Shown piece by piece: positions 45,428-53,440 of a stretch of 64,000 bases of DNA. Origin of the DNA: Desulfovibrio sp. G11 (GTDB lineage: Bacteria; Desulfobacterota; Desulfovibrionia; Desulfovibrionales; Desulfovibrionaceae); NCBI RefSeq assembly GCF_900243745.1, contig NZ_LT984798.1:1048501-1112500 (forward strand), given 5' to 3'. The notes below the pieces were generated by a model. That model was given only the letters and a program-made list of their open reading frames with translations, ran no database searches and was not told the DNA's origin. Position 1 is the stretch's first letter. Each line of letters begins with the position of its first letter. Both the position numbers and the translations under genes were made by a program.

Positions 45428-47929
45428 CTAGGCCTGCCCTCCCTGGGCATAGGCCAGCAGCCTGTCAAAGGTCTTGCCGGCGTCGCCGGTCATGAGGATC
45501 ACGCCCTCGCGCTCGTACAGGGGATTGGGTACCCCCGCATAGCCGGGCTTGTCGTCATAGTTGGCGATGATGATGTTGCTGCAGTCCTCAACCTTGAGGA
45601 TGGGCATGCCGTAGATGGGTGTGCCTTCGGCAGAGTTGGCTGCCGGGTTCACCACGTCGTTGGCCCCCACCACGATCACAAGGTCGGACTCTGCGAACAT
45701 GGGGTTCACCGTGTCCATTTCGAGCAGGTGCTCATAGTCCACGTTGGCTTCGGCAAGCAGCACGTTCATATGCCCGGGCATACGCCCGGCAACGGGATGG
45801 ATGCCGTAACTTACCCTGGCGCCCCTGCTTTCCAGCAGGTCGGCAAGCTGTTTGACCTTGTACTGGGCCTGGGCCAGGGCCATGCCGTAACCGGGCACGA
45901 TAACCACATTTCTGGCGTTCTGCACAAGCTTTGCCGCGTCGGCTTCCCTGCTGTCCGTACCCGCGGCGGGAGCGGCCGGGCTTTCGCCCTGGGCGAAGCT
46001 CACCAGCCGGTCCACGGTTTTCGCCGCATCGCCGGTCATGAGGATCACGCCGTCACGCTCGTACAAGGGGTTGGGTACGCCCGCGTAGCCGGGCTTGTCG
46101 TCATAGTTGCAGACGATGATATTCCTGCATTCATCGGCCTTGAGGATGGGCATGCCGTAGATGGGCGTGCCTTCGGCAGTGTTGGCTGCCGGGTTCACAA
46201 CGTCGTTGGCCCCGATGATCACCACAAGGTCGGACTCTGCGAACATGGGGTTCACCGTGTCCATTTCGAGCAGATTTTCATAGTCCACGTTGGCTTCGGC
46301 AAGCAGCACGTTCATATGCCCGGGCATGCGCCCGGCAACGGGGTGGATGCCGTAGCTCACCTTGACGCCCCTGCTTTCCAGCGCATCGGCAAGCAGCTTG
46401 ACCTTGTGCTGGGCCTGGGCCAGGGCCATGCCATAACCGGGCACGATAACCACATTTCTGGCGTTCTGTACAAGCTTTGCGGCTTCGGCTTCCCTGCTGT
46501 CCGCACCGGCGGCGGGAGCGGCCTCGTCCGCAGGGCCGTTGCCCTGGGCATAGGCCAGCAGCCTGTCAAAGGTCTTGCCGGCGTCGCCGGTCATGAGGAT
46601 CACGCCGTCACGTCCGTACAGGGGGTTGGGCACGCCCGCGTAGCCGGGTTTGTCGTCATAGTTGGCGATGATGATGTTTTTGGCTTCGTCGGCCTTGAGG
46701 ATGGGCATGCCGTAGATGGGTGTGCCTTCGGCAGTGTTGGCTGCCGGGTTCACAACGTCGTTGGCGCCCACCACGATCACAAGGTCGGACTCTGCGAACA
46801 TGGGGTTCACCGTGTCCATTTCGAGCAGGTGCTCATAGTCCACGTTGGCTTCGGCAAGCAGCACGTTCATATGCCCGGGCATGCGCCCGGCAACGGGGTG
46901 GATGCCGTAACTTACCCTGGCGCCCCTGCTTTCCAGCAGGTCGGCAAGCTGTTTGACCTTGTACTGGGCCTGGGCCAGGGCCATGCCGTAACCGGGCACG
47001 ATAACCACATTTCTGGCGTTCTGTACAAGCTTTGCGGCTTCGCTTTCAACGGACCTGGCCGGGGCAGCAGCCCGGGCGGCAGGAGCAGCCTTTTTGGCCG
47101 GGGCCGACGGGGCCACCACAGAAGATTCGCCAAGCAGGATAGACAGCAGTTTCCTGTTCATGGCACGGCACATGATGCGCGTCAGCAGATAGCCGGACGA
47201 GCCGATAATACCGCCGATGGCCACAAGCAGGGGGTCATTGACCGCAAAACCGGCAATGGCCGCACACACGCCGCCCATTGAGTTCAGCAGCGAGATGGTG
47301 ATGGGCATGTCGGCCCCGCCCACGCGGAGGGTAAAGCCGATGCCGAAGGCCGTGCCGGTGACAAACATCAAAAAGATGAAGAAACCGAACAGAAACTGCG
47401 GAAAGGCCGTGCCCATAAGCACGGAAAAACCCATAACCGCAAGAATCGCCATGATGATTTTGGTGTGATCGGGCAGAATAACGGGCTTTTGCGGCAGAAT
47501 CTGGTGCAGTTTGCCCGCAGCCACAAAGGAACCGGCTATGGTAGTCATGCCCATGGCAAGCGCCAGGCAGGCGCTGCCGCGCTCAAAGGCCGAGGGCGCG
47601 CCCGTGTCGGTGAGCACAAGAAAGCTCACGATGGCCGCCGCGCCGCCGCCGATGCCGTGCAAAAAGGCCACCATCTGCGGCATCTGGATCATCTTGACCT
47701 TGTTGGACAAGGTAAGACCCAGGGTCATGCCTACAGCAATGGCAAGCCACAGTGCGGGCGAGGCCAGCGAGCCGTCCTTGAACATGGTGACAAGGATGGC
47801 CAGGCCCATGGCAGAGGCGCAAAAGAGGTTGCCCCGGACCGCAGTGGGAACCTTGTTCATGAGGCGAAGGCCGAACAGGACGGCAGCCACAAGAATGCCG
47901 GCTATGATGTTGTAGGTTATTGCATTCAT
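45428..47929 (-). CDS. pntB: NAD(P) transhydrogenase subunit beta with three tandem NADP(H)-binding domains
   Basis: The membrane subunit of the proton-translocating transhydrogenase, exchanging hydride between NADH and NADPH. Residues 1-265 hold the usual transmembrane domain II. Normally one NADP(H)-binding domain III of about 180 residues follows, for a total near 460. Here 833 residues contain three complete copies, beginning near residues 298, 483 and 665. Each has VVIVPGYGMALAQAQ, GIHPVAGRMPGHMNVLLAEA, MFAESDLV, GANDVVNPAAN, GMPIL and YDDKPGYAGVPNPLY. Linkers are Ala/Pro-rich (APAAGADSREAEAAKL-like). Copies 1 and 3 are closest; copy 2 differs at several positions (DALESRGVKV, YENLLEM, DLVVIIG). 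Frame is continuous, with no stop between copies. Confidence 0.95.
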   Translation of the reverse strand: MNAITYNIIAGILVAAVLFGLRLMNKVPTAVRGNLFCASAMGLAILVTMFKDGSLASPALWLAIAVGMTLGLTLSNKVKMIQMPQMVAFLHGIGGGAAAIVSFLVLTDTGAPSAFERGSACLALAMGMTTIAGSFVAAGKLHQILPQKPVILPDHTKIIMAILAVMGFSVLMGTAFPQFLFGFFIFLMFVTGTAFGIGFTLRVGGADMPITISLLNSMGGVCAAIAGFAVNDPLLVAIGGIIGSSGYLLTRIMCRAMNRKLLSILLGESSVVAPSAPAKKAAPAARAAAPARSVESEAAKLVQNARNVVIVPGYGMALAQAQYKVKQLADLLESRGARVSYGIHPVAGRMPGHMNVLLAEANVDYEHLLEMDTVNPMFAESDLVIVVGANDVVNPAANTAEGTPIYGMPILKADEAKNIIIANYDDKPGYAGVPNPLYGRDGVILMTGDAGKTFDRLLAYAQGNGPADEAAPAAGADSREAEAAKLVQNARNVVIVPGYGMALAQAQHKVKLLADALESRGVKVSYGIHPVAGRMPGHMNVLLAEANVDYENLLEMDTVNPMFAESDLVVIIGANDVVNPAANTAEGTPIYGMPILKADECRNIIVCNYDDKPGYAGVPNPLYERDGVILMTGDAAKTVDRLVSFAQGESPAAPAAGTDSREADAAKLVQNARNVVIVPGYGMALAQAQYKVKQLADLLESRGARVSYGIHPVAGRMPGHMNVLLAEANVDYEHLLEMDTVNPMFAESDLVIVVGANDVVNPAANSAEGTPIYGMPILKVEDCSNIIIANYDDKPGYAGVPNPLYEREGVILMTGDAGKTFDRLLAYAQGGQA
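45440..47040 (-). repeat. Three direct repeats of about 550 bases (domain III of pntB)
   Basis: The AAAGCTTGT/AAGCTTGT anchors for K300, K485 and K667 lie at 47032, 46477 and 45931, giving periods of 555 and 546 bases. The copies are very similar in DNA but carry scattered substitutions, so they are not one repeat assembled thrice. Confidence 0.92.
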
Positions 47930-47982
47930 TTCACAGCAACCCTTTCTTCCGGTTTATGGTTGATGCAGAGGCCAGAGAAGGG

Positions 47983-48264
47983 CTACTTCTTTTTTCCGGC
48001 GACCATGCGCAGCATTTTGTGGGTAATGTCAAAACCGCCGAAAACGTTGACAATGGCCATGGCCACGGCAACAGCCCCCAAAAGCGTGAAAAAGGTCGAA
48101 CCGGCAAGATAGGTCGCGGTTACCGCACCAAGAATGATGACGCCCGAAAGGGCGTTCATGGCCGACATCAGGGGGGTATGCAAAAGGCTCGGCACATGGC
48201 TGATGATCTTGTAGCCAAGCAGTGTTGCCACTACAAACACCGCCAGCAGGGTAAATGGGGTCAT
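47983..48264 (-). CDS. pntAB: NAD(P) transhydrogenase subunit alpha, membrane part
   Basis: A 93-residue protein with three hydrophobic helices (MTPFTLLAVFVVATLLGYKIISHVPSLLHTPLMSAMNALSG...), matching the C-terminal membrane piece of the alpha subunit, which in many bacteria is a separate gene. LLHTPLMSAMNALSG is the conserved segment. It forms the proton channel with PntB domain II. It lies 53 bases upstream of pntB and 84 bases after pntAA. Confidence 0.95.
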   Translation of the reverse strand: MTPFTLLAVFVVATLLGYKIISHVPSLLHTPLMSAMNALSGVIILGAVTATYLAGSTFFTLLGAVAVAMAIVNVFGGFDITHKMLRMVAGKKK

Positions 48265-48348
48265 ATGTCTTCCTCGGATAATATTTTTCCCGGCCTGTAT
48301 GCCGGAACGCCGGACGCGGAACAGGCCGCGCCCGGCGTTCTTTAACGA

Positions 48349-49521
48349 CTAAAGGCCCATGGCTTCACGAGCGCCACGGTGGACAATCTGCTTGTCGATG
48401 GTGCTCAGCGTGGATTCGATGATGGGGTCGGTCCTGTCCAGAACGATCTTGCCGTCCTGAGCAAGGAAGGCAAGCAGCTGGTACACGTTGTTGGCAAACA
48501 TCCAGGTGGAGCTTGTGGGCATCATGCCGGGGATGTTCTTGGTGCCGTCGATGGTCACGCCGTGCTTGACCACCACTTCACCGGCTTCGGTCAGCTCGCA
48601 GTTGCCGCCCTGGTCAATGGAAATGTCCACGATGCTGGAACCGGGAGCCATAGAAGCCACCATTTCCTTGGTGATCAGGATCGGGGCCAGCTTGCCGGGG
48701 ATCAGGGCCGAAAGGATGATGATGTCGGCGTCCTTCACCAGGGGCTTCAGGGCCTCGCGTTCCTTGTTCAGCCATTCGTCGCTCAGGCGCTGGGCGTAGC
48801 CGCCCTCGCCAATGGCCACCTCGGCGGGCACGCCCACATCAAAGGGCTTGGCGCCAAGGCTCATGGACTGCTCGCGCGCGTCGGGCCGGATGTCCACAGC
48901 CGTGACAACAGCGCCCAGGCGCTTGGCAGTGGCCACGGCCTGAAGCCCGGCCACGCCCGTGCCGATCACCAGCACGTTGGCAGGCTTGATAACCCCCACG
49001 GCCGTACCAACCATAGGCATGAACTTGGCAAGCCGGTTGGCCGCCATAAGCACGCCCTTGTACCCGGCAACCGTGCTCATGGAGGTCAAAGCGTCCATGC
49101 CCTGAGCACGCGAAATGCGCGGAATACCATCCAGTGTAATGCTGATCACGCCCGTGGCGGCCAGCTTTTTCATCATTTCGTGGTTCACGGGAGCCGCGGG
49201 GTGCAGGAACGTGATCAGATACTGCCCGTCACGCACCATTTCCGCTTCGTGCTTGTTCACCTTGTCGTTGAACAGAGGCTCTTTCACCTTCAGGATAACG
49301 TCAGCCTTGGCAAAGATTTCCTGAACGTCCTCGATGATCTTGCCCCCGGCTTCAACATAGGCGCTGTCAGCAAAGAACGCGCCGTCGCCGGCACCCTTTT
49401 CAACAAGAACCGTGGCGCCGTCGGCAACCATCTTCTTGACGGTGTCAGGAGTCGCGGACACGCGGCGTTCGCCGTGCATGATTTCCTTCGGCACACCGAT
49501 AGTCATACCCTGAAACTTCAT
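48349..49521 (-). CDS. pntAA: NAD(P) transhydrogenase subunit alpha, NAD-binding part
   Basis: A soluble NAD(H)-binding domain I of 390 residues. It is related to alanine dehydrogenase, but RISRAQGMDALTSMSTVAGYKG and the following VIGTGVAGLQAVATAKRLGAVVTAVDIRP are transhydrogenase-type, as is GGNCELTEAGE. Two membrane subunit genes follow, so alanine dehydrogenase is unlikely. The gene is preceded by a clear sigma-54 promoter, unusual for pnt and pointing to control with tpa. Confidence 0.94.
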   Translation of the reverse strand: MKFQGMTIGVPKEIMHGERRVSATPDTVKKMVADGATVLVEKGAGDGAFFADSAYVEAGGKIIEDVQEIFAKADVILKVKEPLFNDKVNKHEAEMVRDGQYLITFLHPAAPVNHEMMKKLAATGVISITLDGIPRISRAQGMDALTSMSTVAGYKGVLMAANRLAKFMPMVGTAVGVIKPANVLVIGTGVAGLQAVATAKRLGAVVTAVDIRPDAREQSMSLGAKPFDVGVPAEVAIGEGGYAQRLSDEWLNKEREALKPLVKDADIIILSALIPGKLAPILITKEMVASMAPGSSIVDISIDQGGNCELTEAGEVVVKHGVTIDGTKNIPGMMPTSSTWMFANNVYQLLAFLAQDGKIVLDRTDPIIESTLSTIDKQIVHRGAREAMGL

Positions 49522-49614
49522 TATAAGGCTCCTTGAAGGTTAATGGTGTTCCACGAAAAAAAATTTGATCGACAGAATCAGACCAGCACTGGGCAGGCCG
49601 CTGCCACAAGAAAA

Positions 49615-49630
49615 AGCAAGACATATGCCA
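49615..49630 (-). promoter_or_regulatory. Sigma-54 (-24/-12) promoter of the pnt operon
   Basis: On the minus strand TGGCATATGTCTTGCT: GG and GC separated by 10 bases, TTGCT exact at -12. It lies about 95 bases before the pntAA start. Confidence 0.85.
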
Positions 49631-49733
49631 AGACGCCCTGCTCAGGCAGTTCCTTTTATTTCAGTATATTGAAAAAAATTTATTTCGATTTTCCGCGCAG
49701 TTCGGCTTCTGGGGGATGCACTACAGCATCGTT

Positions 49734-49751
49734 TTGAGAAAAATATCTCAA
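49734..49751. promoter_or_regulatory. Candidate activator-binding palindrome shared by pnt and EamA promoters
   Basis: TTGAGA-AAAATA-TCTCAA, 6-base perfect arms, about 105 bases upstream of the pnt -24 element and 70 bases upstream of the possible EamA one. The core GAGA-N6-TCTC recurs before tpa. Confidence 0.4.
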
Positions 49752-49866
49752 GATGAACCGAAAATGATTTACTCCGCAGGACGTTGAACACATGCTGCAA
49801 GCCCCTGCGGACGATCCACGGCCTTGCGTTTGCCAAAGACCGGCAATGGGCGTAGTGAAAATTTTC

Positions 49867-50703
49867 ATGCCAGCCTACATTGTTCTTACCGTCCTGTTTG
49901 CCGCCCTGCTGCACGCCCTGTGGAACATCATCGTCAAAGGCGGAGAAAACAAACTCTTTGAGACCGGCCTTAACGCTCTTGGTGCCGGGCTTGGCGCAGC
50001 ATGCATTGTGCCCTTTCTGCCGCCTCTTGATCCGGCTTGCCTGCCCTACCTCGGCATGTCGTGCATTTGCCACTTCACCTACTACATCTGCATTGCAGAA
50101 GCGTACAAGAAGGTGGACCTCACTTTCGGCTACACCATCATGCGCGGCAGCGCTCCGCTGCTGACATCGCTGGCCATGCTTTTCTTCGGGGAATCACTAA
50201 GCCTCGGCGCATGGTGTGGCGTGCTTACGCTGTGTTGCGGCGTTTTCTGTCTCGCAAAGGACAATGCACGGCGCGGCGCGAACAGAAATGCCATTTTCAT
50301 CTCGCTGCGCACGTCTTTTGTCATCATGGGCTACACCCTGGCGGACGGCCTGGGAGCGCAGCACAGTGGCAGCGCCGTAAGCTACGCCTGCTGGATTTTC
50401 GTGATCAACATCGTGCCGCTGCATGTTTTTATTTTGCAGCGGCACGGCACGACCTACCTGCGCTATGTGCGCAAAAGGGCCGCCATCGGCCTTTTCGGGG
50501 GGCTGGCGGGGCTTGGTTCATACGGCATCGCCATATGGGCCATGACAATCGCGCCCATAGCCATGGTGGCCGCGCTGCGTGAAACCTCGGTTATTTTCGG
50601 CATGCTGCTGGCCGTGATTCTGCTGCATGAAAAATTTACGGCATGGCGGGGAATTGCGGTAATTCTGGTCGCGTGCGGGGCCATGCTCATGAAGCTGGCC
50701 TGA
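49867..50703 (+). CDS. EamA/DMT-family transporter
   Basis: An inner-membrane drug/metabolite transporter of about 278 residues with ten hydrophobic segments in two EamA repeats (LLHALWNIIVKGGENKLFE at the N-terminus; ETSVIFGMLLAVILLHEKFTAWRGIAVILVACGAMLM at the C-terminus). It is divergent from the pnt operon and shares its control region, so it may export an amine or alanine, or import a sulfonate, during taurine use; substrate is unknown. MPAYIVLTVLFAALLHALWN is the usual start of this family, so ATG 49867 is preferred; ATG 49846 adds seven residues. No strong ribosome-binding site is visible for either. Confidence 0.85.
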   Translation: MPAYIVLTVLFAALLHALWNIIVKGGENKLFETGLNALGAGLGAACIVPFLPPLDPACLPYLGMSCICHFTYYICIAEAYKKVDLTFGYTIMRGSAPLLTSLAMLFFGESLSLGAWCGVLTLCCGVFCLAKDNARRGANRNAIFISLRTSFVIMGYTLADGLGAQHSGSAVSYACWIFVINIVPLHVFILQRHGTTYLRYVRKRAAIGLFGGLAGLGSYGIAIWAMTIAPIAMVAALRETSVIFGMLLAVILLHEKFTAWRGIAVILVACGAMLMKLA

Positions 50704-50742
50704 CGCCCTGCGCGGCTAGCCGCGCAGCAGGCCTGCCCTGCT

Positions 50743-50790
50743 GAAAAGCCAAAGACCCGTCCGGCATCGCCGGGCGGGTCTTTGGCTTTT
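50743..50790 (+). terminator. Terminator after the EamA gene
   Basis: GAAAAGCCAAAGACCCG (50743-50759) pairs perfectly with CGGGTCTTTGGCTTTTC (50774-50790). Confidence 0.9.
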
Positions 50791-51048
50791 CACAATCGGG
50801 CAAGCATTGGCGAAGCATTGGTGTCAGGCGGGCTTTCTGGGTGCGCCCGCCTGACACCCGGGGGTTGTCACAGGAGGAGGGTGTGGACAATCCAATCCGC
50901 GGTCAGCCCCTGCCTGGAAGGCTGGCCGGCTACGCCATTAGTGGGAGCATATTACTAATGGCAAGAGCCGTGCCAGACGTTGCAATCAGCATAACTACAT
51001 TTTTTTATTGCTTATTTTTAAATCAACGTTCCGGCTCCGCTTCAAAAA

Positions 51049-51071
51049 CCTGTGGCAATTTTACCCACAGG
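51049..51071 (-). terminator. Terminator of lrgAB
   Basis: CCTGTGG/CCACAGG stem; on the minus strand it is followed by TTTTTGAAG. Confidence 0.75.
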
Positions 51072-51157
51072 CTCATTCAGACGAGTAAATTTTACTCACA
51101 TCCCTGAGGTGGACATCCGCACACACACCGTCAAATCAGCCTTCAGCCAAAAGCGGT

Positions 51158-51871
51158 CTACGCTATGGCGGGAAAACGCAGCACCAGCCAGACCACGACA
51201 GGAGCGATGGCGGCAGTAATAATACCAGCCAGAATAAGTGCCAGCCCCGCCATGGCGCCCTGCTCTTCCCCTTCCTGCAAAGCCGCCGCCGTACCCTGCG
51301 CGTGGGACACCGTGCCGAGCGACAGTCCACGCGCAAACGGATCAGCCACGCCCGCGAGATTAAGTGTCCAGCCGCCGATGAGCGAGCCAAGGGTTCCCGT
51401 GGCTACCACAAAAGCCGCCGCCAGCGAGGGTATACCCCCGTAAAGCCCGGCGACTTCAATGGCAAAAGGTATGGAAACACTCTTGGGCATAATGGAAATA
51501 ACCACTTCCTGGGGCAGCCCGCCAAGTCTGGCGATAAGGCCCGCAGAAAACATGGCCACAAAGGCCCCTGCGCATACGCTGCCCGTAATGGCGAGCACAT
51601 AGCGTAAAAGCACCTGCCTGTAGCGATACAGGGGCAAGGCCAGCGCCACGGTGGCAGGGCCGATGAATACCGTCATGATTTTCGCTGCCGGTTCATACAC
51701 GGCATAGGGAAGATCACAGACCACCAGCACAGTGATGATAATCGCCGCCCCAAGAGCCACAATATTGATCAACGGATGCCTGTAGCGCATGTACAGGGCG
51801 CGCACCGCCATGTAGGCCAGCAACGTGCCCAGAATGCAAAGAACCGTGCTTATGCTTACATAGGACTGCAT
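51158..51871 (-). CDS. lrgB: LrgB/CidB-family membrane protein
   Basis: A 237-residue integral membrane protein with about seven hydrophobic segments. Conserved LrgB features include FIGPATVALALPLYR, PKSVSIPFAIEVAGLYGGIPSLAAAFVVATG and GTVSHAQGTAAALQEGEEQGAMAGLAL. LrgA/LrgB pairs act as holin/antiholin-like or as carbon-overflow (pyruvate, glycolate) transport systems. It overlaps lrgA by 16 bases, and a LysR gene diverges from the pair. Confidence 0.93.
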   Translation of the reverse strand: MQSYVSISTVLCILGTLLAYMAVRALYMRYRHPLINIVALGAAIIITVLVVCDLPYAVYEPAAKIMTVFIGPATVALALPLYRYRQVLLRYVLAITGSVCAGAFVAMFSAGLIARLGGLPQEVVISIMPKSVSIPFAIEVAGLYGGIPSLAAAFVVATGTLGSLIGGWTLNLAGVADPFARGLSLGTVSHAQGTAAALQEGEEQGAMAGLALILAGIITAAIAPVVVWLVLRFPAIA

Positions 51872-52245
51872 GATTCTTCCTCCTTCCGGCGCGTGCGACG
51901 GCGCAAAGCCCTGCCCAGAAGCCCCACTGTCAGCAGGGGTAAAATGGCCCCCACAACAATGGCTGCGAGCAAAATCCAGCCGTAATCATAAAAAACGCCG
52001 CCCCACTGCATCAGGCCCACAGCCACAGGCACAAAGAAAAAAACCATATGCTTGAGCAAAAAATTGGCTGCCGTGCTGATGTGGTCTTCTTTAACAACAC
52101 CTGTGAGCAAAAGAAGAAAAAGCACAATAATGCCAAGCACGTTTCCCGGCATGGGCAGACCAGTAACGCCCACCAGCCAGTTTGACGCCAAAAAGAGGGC
52201 CATAAGAAAGGCCATCTGCCACAAAAACTTCCATGTCTCTTTCAT
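51856..52245 (-). CDS. lrgA: LrgA/CidA-family membrane protein
   Basis: A small membrane protein of 129 residues with four hydrophobic helices, carrying the family core GLPMPGNVLGIIVLFLLL and HMVFFFVPVAVGLM. The C-terminus is basic then acidic (RRRTRRKEEE). ATG 52245 begins MKETWKFLWQ; ATG 52260 would add five residues (MVVAV). Neither has a strong ribosome-binding site. It is the first gene of the lrgAB pair. Confidence 0.92.
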   Translation of the reverse strand: MKETWKFLWQMAFLMALFLASNWLVGVTGLPMPGNVLGIIVLFLLLLTGVVKEDHISTAANFLLKHMVFFFVPVAVGLMQWGGVFYDYGWILLAAIVVGAILPLLTVGLLGRALRRRTRRKEEESCSPM

Positions 52246-52309
52246 TACCGCTACCACCACATTTGGGCCGCCGCGCGAACAATTTCGGTGCTTGCCATTT
52301 GCAGGGGAC

Positions 52310-52337
52310 TATATAATGGTAAAGATGTTCATGACAA
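52310..52337 (-). promoter_or_regulatory. Promoter of lrgAB
   Basis: On the minus strand TTGTCA (52337-52332), 16 bases, TATATA (52315-52310). A LysR-type box overlaps the -35. Confidence 0.6.
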
Positions 52338-52342
52338 CTGAA
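52328..52342. promoter_or_regulatory. LysR-type operator box 1
   Basis: TTCA-TGACAAC-TGAA, a T-N11-A dyad overlapping the lrgAB -35 element. Confidence 0.55.
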
Positions 52343-52358
52343 TAAAAATAACAAGGAT

Positions 52359-52375
52359 ATTCAATTTTGGTGAAT
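52359..52375. promoter_or_regulatory. LysR-type operator box 2
   Basis: ATTCA-ATTTTGG-TGAAT, the same TTCA-N7-TGAA dyad, centred 32 bases from box 1 (three helical turns), directly in front of the regulator start codon; suited to autoregulation. Confidence 0.55.
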
Positions 52376-52377
52376 AA

Positions 52378-53295
52378 ATGGAAATGACGGACCTGCGTAC
52401 CCTTGTAAGCGTGATGGAAACAGGCAGTATCACGGCTGCGGCCAAAGCGCTGAACCGGGTTCCTTCGGGCGTGACCATGCGCATCCTTCAACTGGAAGAA
52501 AACCTGGGCGTACAGCTTTTTTTGCGCGAAAAAAAGCGCCTTTACCCGACTGACAAGGCGCAAAGCCTGTATCAATACGCGCTCAGGATACTGGCTCTGG
52601 CCGAAGAGGCGGAAAACCGCGTCCGGGGCATGGCTCCCGGCGGAAAATTCCGCATCGGCGCACTGGAAAGCGCGGCGGCGGCGCGGCTGCCCGAAGTGCT
52701 GGCGCGACTGCACGCCGGATATCCGCAAATAGCGCTGGAACTGGTCGTGGGTACCAGCCGCTCTTTATACAAGGATGTTCTCGAGAACAGGCTGGACGCT
52801 GTTTTTGTGGTGGACATGCCTGAAGATGACCGGCTGGAACGCATGAACGCCTTTGCGGAGGAACTGGTGGTCATCGCCCCTGAAGGGCACAGCCCCATCC
52901 GTTACCCTGACGACATCGGGCGCAAGACCCTGCTGGCCTTTCAGGGCGGCTGCGCCTACCAGAACCGACTGGTCAACTGGTTTCGCGCCCACGGACGGGA
53001 ACCGGAGCGTATAGCCGAGCTGGCCTCGTACCATGCCATTGTGGGGGGTGTTATAGCGGGCATGGGCGTGGGTGCCGTGCCGGATTCGGTGCTGCACCTG
53101 TGCCGATCTGACGGCATCCTTTCCGTACACCGGCTGGGGCATCCCCTGTGCCACGCCACCACGGAACTGATCTGGCGCAAGGGCATGCTTTCCGCCAACA
53201 TGACGGCCCTGCGCCAGTGCCTGCATAGCACGCCGGAGGTCCCGGGCAGATCCATTGCCCCGGAAAAAAATACAGACATTCCTTTGCAAAAATGA
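52378..53295 (+). CDS. LysR-family transcriptional regulator
   Basis: A 305-residue regulator: N-terminal winged helix-turn-helix (about residues 1-60, with TGSITAAAKALNRVPSGVTMRI as the recognition region) and a C-terminal substrate-binding-like effector domain starting near residue 90 (GKFRIGALESAAAARLPEVLARLHAGYP). It is divergent from lrgAB, like CidR/LrgR-type regulators, and two matching TTCA-N7-TGAA boxes lie in the shared promoter region. The effector is unknown; for CidR-like proteins it is linked to acetate or pyruvate metabolism. Confidence 0.93.
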   Translation: MEMTDLRTLVSVMETGSITAAAKALNRVPSGVTMRILQLEENLGVQLFLREKKRLYPTDKAQSLYQYALRILALAEEAENRVRGMAPGGKFRIGALESAAAARLPEVLARLHAGYPQIALELVVGTSRSLYKDVLENRLDAVFVVDMPEDDRLERMNAFAEELVVIAPEGHSPIRYPDDIGRKTLLAFQGGCAYQNRLVNWFRAHGREPERIAELASYHAIVGGVIAGMGVGAVPDSVLHLCRSDGILSVHRLGHPLCHATTELIWRKGMLSANMTALRQCLHSTPEVPGRSIAPEKNTDIPLQK

Positions 53296-53440
53296 GTCAC
53301 GCCCGCCGAAAATTCCGGGCCGGGGCATGATGGCGCGTATCGGCCCGCCCAGTGAACCGGGACCGGGCGGGCAAGCATGCTTTTATGCCGCAGCAGCAAG
53401 CGCCTGCGCCGCCGTCAGAGCAGCAAGAACTCAAAACGCT

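Larger units (their letters stand above)
49522..49866. other. Divergent control region between pntAA and the EamA gene
   Basis: It contains the pnt sigma-54 promoter (49615-49630), an inverted repeat TTTCAGTATATTGAAA (49659-49674), the palindrome TTGAGA-N6-TCTCAA (49734-49751) and a weaker plus-strand -24/-12 site CGGCCTTGCGTTTGCC (49819-49834) facing the EamA gene. Confidence 0.65.
50704..51157. other. Intergenic region between the EamA gene and lrgB
   Basis: It holds the EamA terminator, a 20-base perfect palindrome (50708-50727), a hairpin GTGTCAGGCGGGC/GCCCGCCTGACAC (50821-50857) and the lrgAB terminator (51049-51071). No gene supported. Confidence 0.6.

Noticed and set aside
48349-49521. 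Alanine dehydrogenase, expected in a taurine cluster
   Set aside because: The sequence carries transhydrogenase alpha features and is followed by pntAB and pntB, so pntAA is the better call.
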